From the NCBI GenBank assembly GCA_021405315.1, contig QWIH01000004.1:1-64000 (forward strand): a DNA stretch of 64,000 nucleotides. The letters are read 5' to 3'. Positions 62,594-64,000 of this stretch are shown piece by piece. The notes beneath the pieces were generated by a model. The model was not told the DNA's origin and searched no databases. It saw only the letters and a list, made by a program, of their open reading frames with translations. A program made the position numbers and the translations under genes. This DNA comes from Leptolyngbya sp. PLA1. GTDB lineage: Bacteria; Planctomycetota; Phycisphaerae; Phycisphaerales; UBA1924. The stretch's first letter is position 1. The number at the start of each line of letters is the position of its first letter.

Positions 62594-62820
62594 GCGGGCT
62601 CCTCTGGCGTCGCGAGGGCAGGGCTTGGGTGGCACGCCTCGTGTGTATGGGTCGCTTCAGCCGCCCTCCCGGACGGCTCGGGCGCGCGGCCCGGCGAGTC
62701 ACAGTGTAACCGGTCATCTTCGCCCGCACCACCCCATCGGTTCGGACCGTGTTCTGAGGTCACGCGCGGCAGAAAACCAGAACAAGCCATCCGCACATCA
62801 GGATCACGCGAGCCTTTGGC

Positions 62821-62826
62821 TATACT
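62821..62826 (+). promoter_or_regulatory. TATACT -10 element, leaderless type
   Basis: TATACT, close to the TATAAT consensus, ends 8 nt before the ATG at 62835. There is no Shine-Dalgarno sequence between them. Confidence 0.55.
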
Positions 62827-62834
62827 TTCCGCCA

Positions 62835-64000
62835 ATGAACGGAGCGACAACCCCCGGCAAGCCCGCGATCGTGGGGATCGAGGCACTGACACCCCACCCG
62901 GGGAATAATGGGCACGCCCACCGATCGCGCGGGCCCTGGAAGGTCGCCGCGGTCATCCCCTGCTTCAACCGACGCGCCGACCTTGAGATTCTGATGGTCG
63001 ACCTCGCGCGCCAACACACACCGAACATCGAGCTGTGGTGTGTGGTCGTCGACAATGCTTCAACCGAGCCCCTCTCCACGATCCGCCTGCCCGCGGGACT
63101 TCGCGTGGAGTTCGTTCGCTCAGAGAAGAACACGGGGGGTTCGGGGGGATTCAACGTGGGCATGAGCCGAGTGCTCTCCGGCGCAGGGCTCACCGGCGAG
63201 ATGGGCAAGCCAGACTTTGTCTGGTGGGTCGACAGCGACGCCCGCGTCTCCCGCAAGGCGCTCTGTCACCTTGTCCGCGTCCTCGAGCGACGTCCGAAGG
63301 TCGGCGCCGTCGGGTCCGCCATGTGCGACATCTCCACCGGGCACATGTGGGAGTGCGGCGGGAACATCGTCCCCTGGAACGGGCGCGTCTGGCCCGCCGG
63401 CGGCGGGGACCTCGATCGACGGTACCTCGTCAAGGCCCGGTATCTCGCGGCCTGCAGCGCGCTGGTCCGCCGTGAGGCCATCGAGAAGACCGGTCTCTTC
63501 CCTGAGAACTTCATCTACTACGACGACGTTGATTGGTGCATCCAGATGACCCGACGCACGGGCCTCAGATGCGTCGGTGCCCCCAGATCCCGTGCCTATC
63601 ACCCGCCCGGCAACCGGCGATACGTCACCTGGGCTCGGTATTACATCGCCCGCAACTGCTTCGGCCACATGGACGTCCTGAAGATGGGCGGCTGGAAGCG
63701 GTTCCGCCGCGCCATGCTCGAAGTTCCACGCGCCGTCGGGCAGGCCATGATGGGCCTCCCCGAGCTCGCGGAGCTCCACCTCAAGGGGCTCGCGGACGCC
63801 CGCGACCGGCGTTTCGTTGATATCGAACCCAAGAACGTCGTGAAGCCCGTCGGGTTCAGACCATTCAACGAACTCGGCGCCATTGTGGAGGCCGAGCGGG
63901 CTGCGGCCCGTGCCGCCGGACGCCCGGGAACGCTCTACGTCCACCCGCTCCTCAAGTCACAGATCCCGGGGCTCGAGGCCTTCCGGCGGCAACTTTCCAT
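62835..64000 (+). CDS. glycosyltransferase family 2 (GlfT2-like), 3' end outside window
   Basis: About 388 residues are visible and the frame is open to the window end. The GT-A domain starts KVAAVIPCFNRRADLEIL near 37. NTGGSGGFNVG near 103 and the metal-binding WWVDSDARV near 132 are typical of galactofuranosyl/rhamnosyl-type GT2 enzymes. FIYYDDVDWCIQMTRR near 235 carries the probable catalytic acidic residues. It likely adds sugars to a surface polymer. Confidence 0.88.
   Translation, partial: MNGATTPGKPAIVGIEALTPHPGNNGHAHRSRGPWKVAAVIPCFNRRADLEILMVDLARQHTPNIELWCVVVDNASTEPLSTIRLPAGLRVEFVRSEKNTGGSGGFNVGMSRVLSGAGLTGEMGKPDFVWWVDSDARVSRKALCHLVRVLERRPKVGAVGSAMCDISTGHMWECGGNIVPWNGRVWPAGGGDLDRRYLVKARYLAACSALVRREAIEKTGLFPENFIYYDDVDWCIQMTRRTGLRCVGAPRSRAYHPPGNRRYVTWARYYIARNCFGHMDVLKMGGWKRFRRAMLEVPRAVGQAMMGLPELAELHLKGLADARDRRFVDIEPKNVVKPVGFRPFNELGAIVEAERAAARAAGRPGTLYVHPLLKSQIPGLEAFRRQLS

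Overview
The window is a GC-rich bacterial chromosome segment with 52 genes packed on both strands. I recognised no rRNA, tRNA, CRISPR array, insertion sequence or prophage. It looks planctomycetal, most likely class Phycisphaerae. The reasons are a secreted protein with a LEPR-XLL-type motif near its N-terminus, a small membrane protein ending in the planctomycete CPKCxYDLRG zinc ribbon, a futalosine-pathway enzyme, a TatC with an enlarged periplasmic loop, and several FkbM methyltransferases. The placement is an inference from protein character, not from a search.

Layout. 1-1651: partial efflux adaptor (-). 1761-2480: futalosine hydrolase. 2604-7901: a pilM-pilN-pilO-pilP-like-gspE/pilB operon (+), meeting head-on a secretin plus second ATPase operon (-, 12160-7904); together they form most of a type IV pilus or type II secretion machine. 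12293-17349: B12-binding-like protein, lipoprotein, GT4 glycosyltransferase and two tandem FkbM methyltransferases. 22252-17346: a minus-strand group of aconitase-family hydratase, beta-carbonic-anhydrase-like protein, prolyl oligopeptidase and a small protein. 22302-24397: plsY, miaA and a zinc-ribbon membrane protein. 24878-37657: housekeeping genes (topA, cysS, a PgpH-like HD protein, a PhoH-like ATPase, rnr), a FlgM-like anti-sigma factor and two lipoproteins. 37728-47743: phosphohexomutase, PhnP-like hydrolase, PrkA kinase, a third FkbM protein, a divergent GH2 protein and two unknowns. 50467-47867: ECF sigma factor, membrane anti-sigma and PDZ protein (-). 50578-52947: tatC-tadA-mutM. 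54774-53338: dnaA. 54951-58349: an SRPBCC-SDR fusion, a cyclodeaminase-like protein, two cysteine-cluster proteins and a zinc-ribbon protein. 58349-62593: ABC exporter and a secreted cyclophilin-like protein. 62835-end: partial GT2 glycosyltransferase.

Two non-coding observations stand out. First, about a dozen genes have no Shine-Dalgarno sequence but carry a TAnnnT hexamer only 5-8 nt before the start codon. This points to widespread leaderless transcription, and it even occurs in 20-30 bp gaps between same-strand genes. Second, the region downstream of the FlgM-like gene holds a 16-bp perfect inverted repeat, extended by about nine further pairs, around a roughly 144-nt interior. It lies next to a 10-bp hairpin terminator and is a candidate structured RNA.
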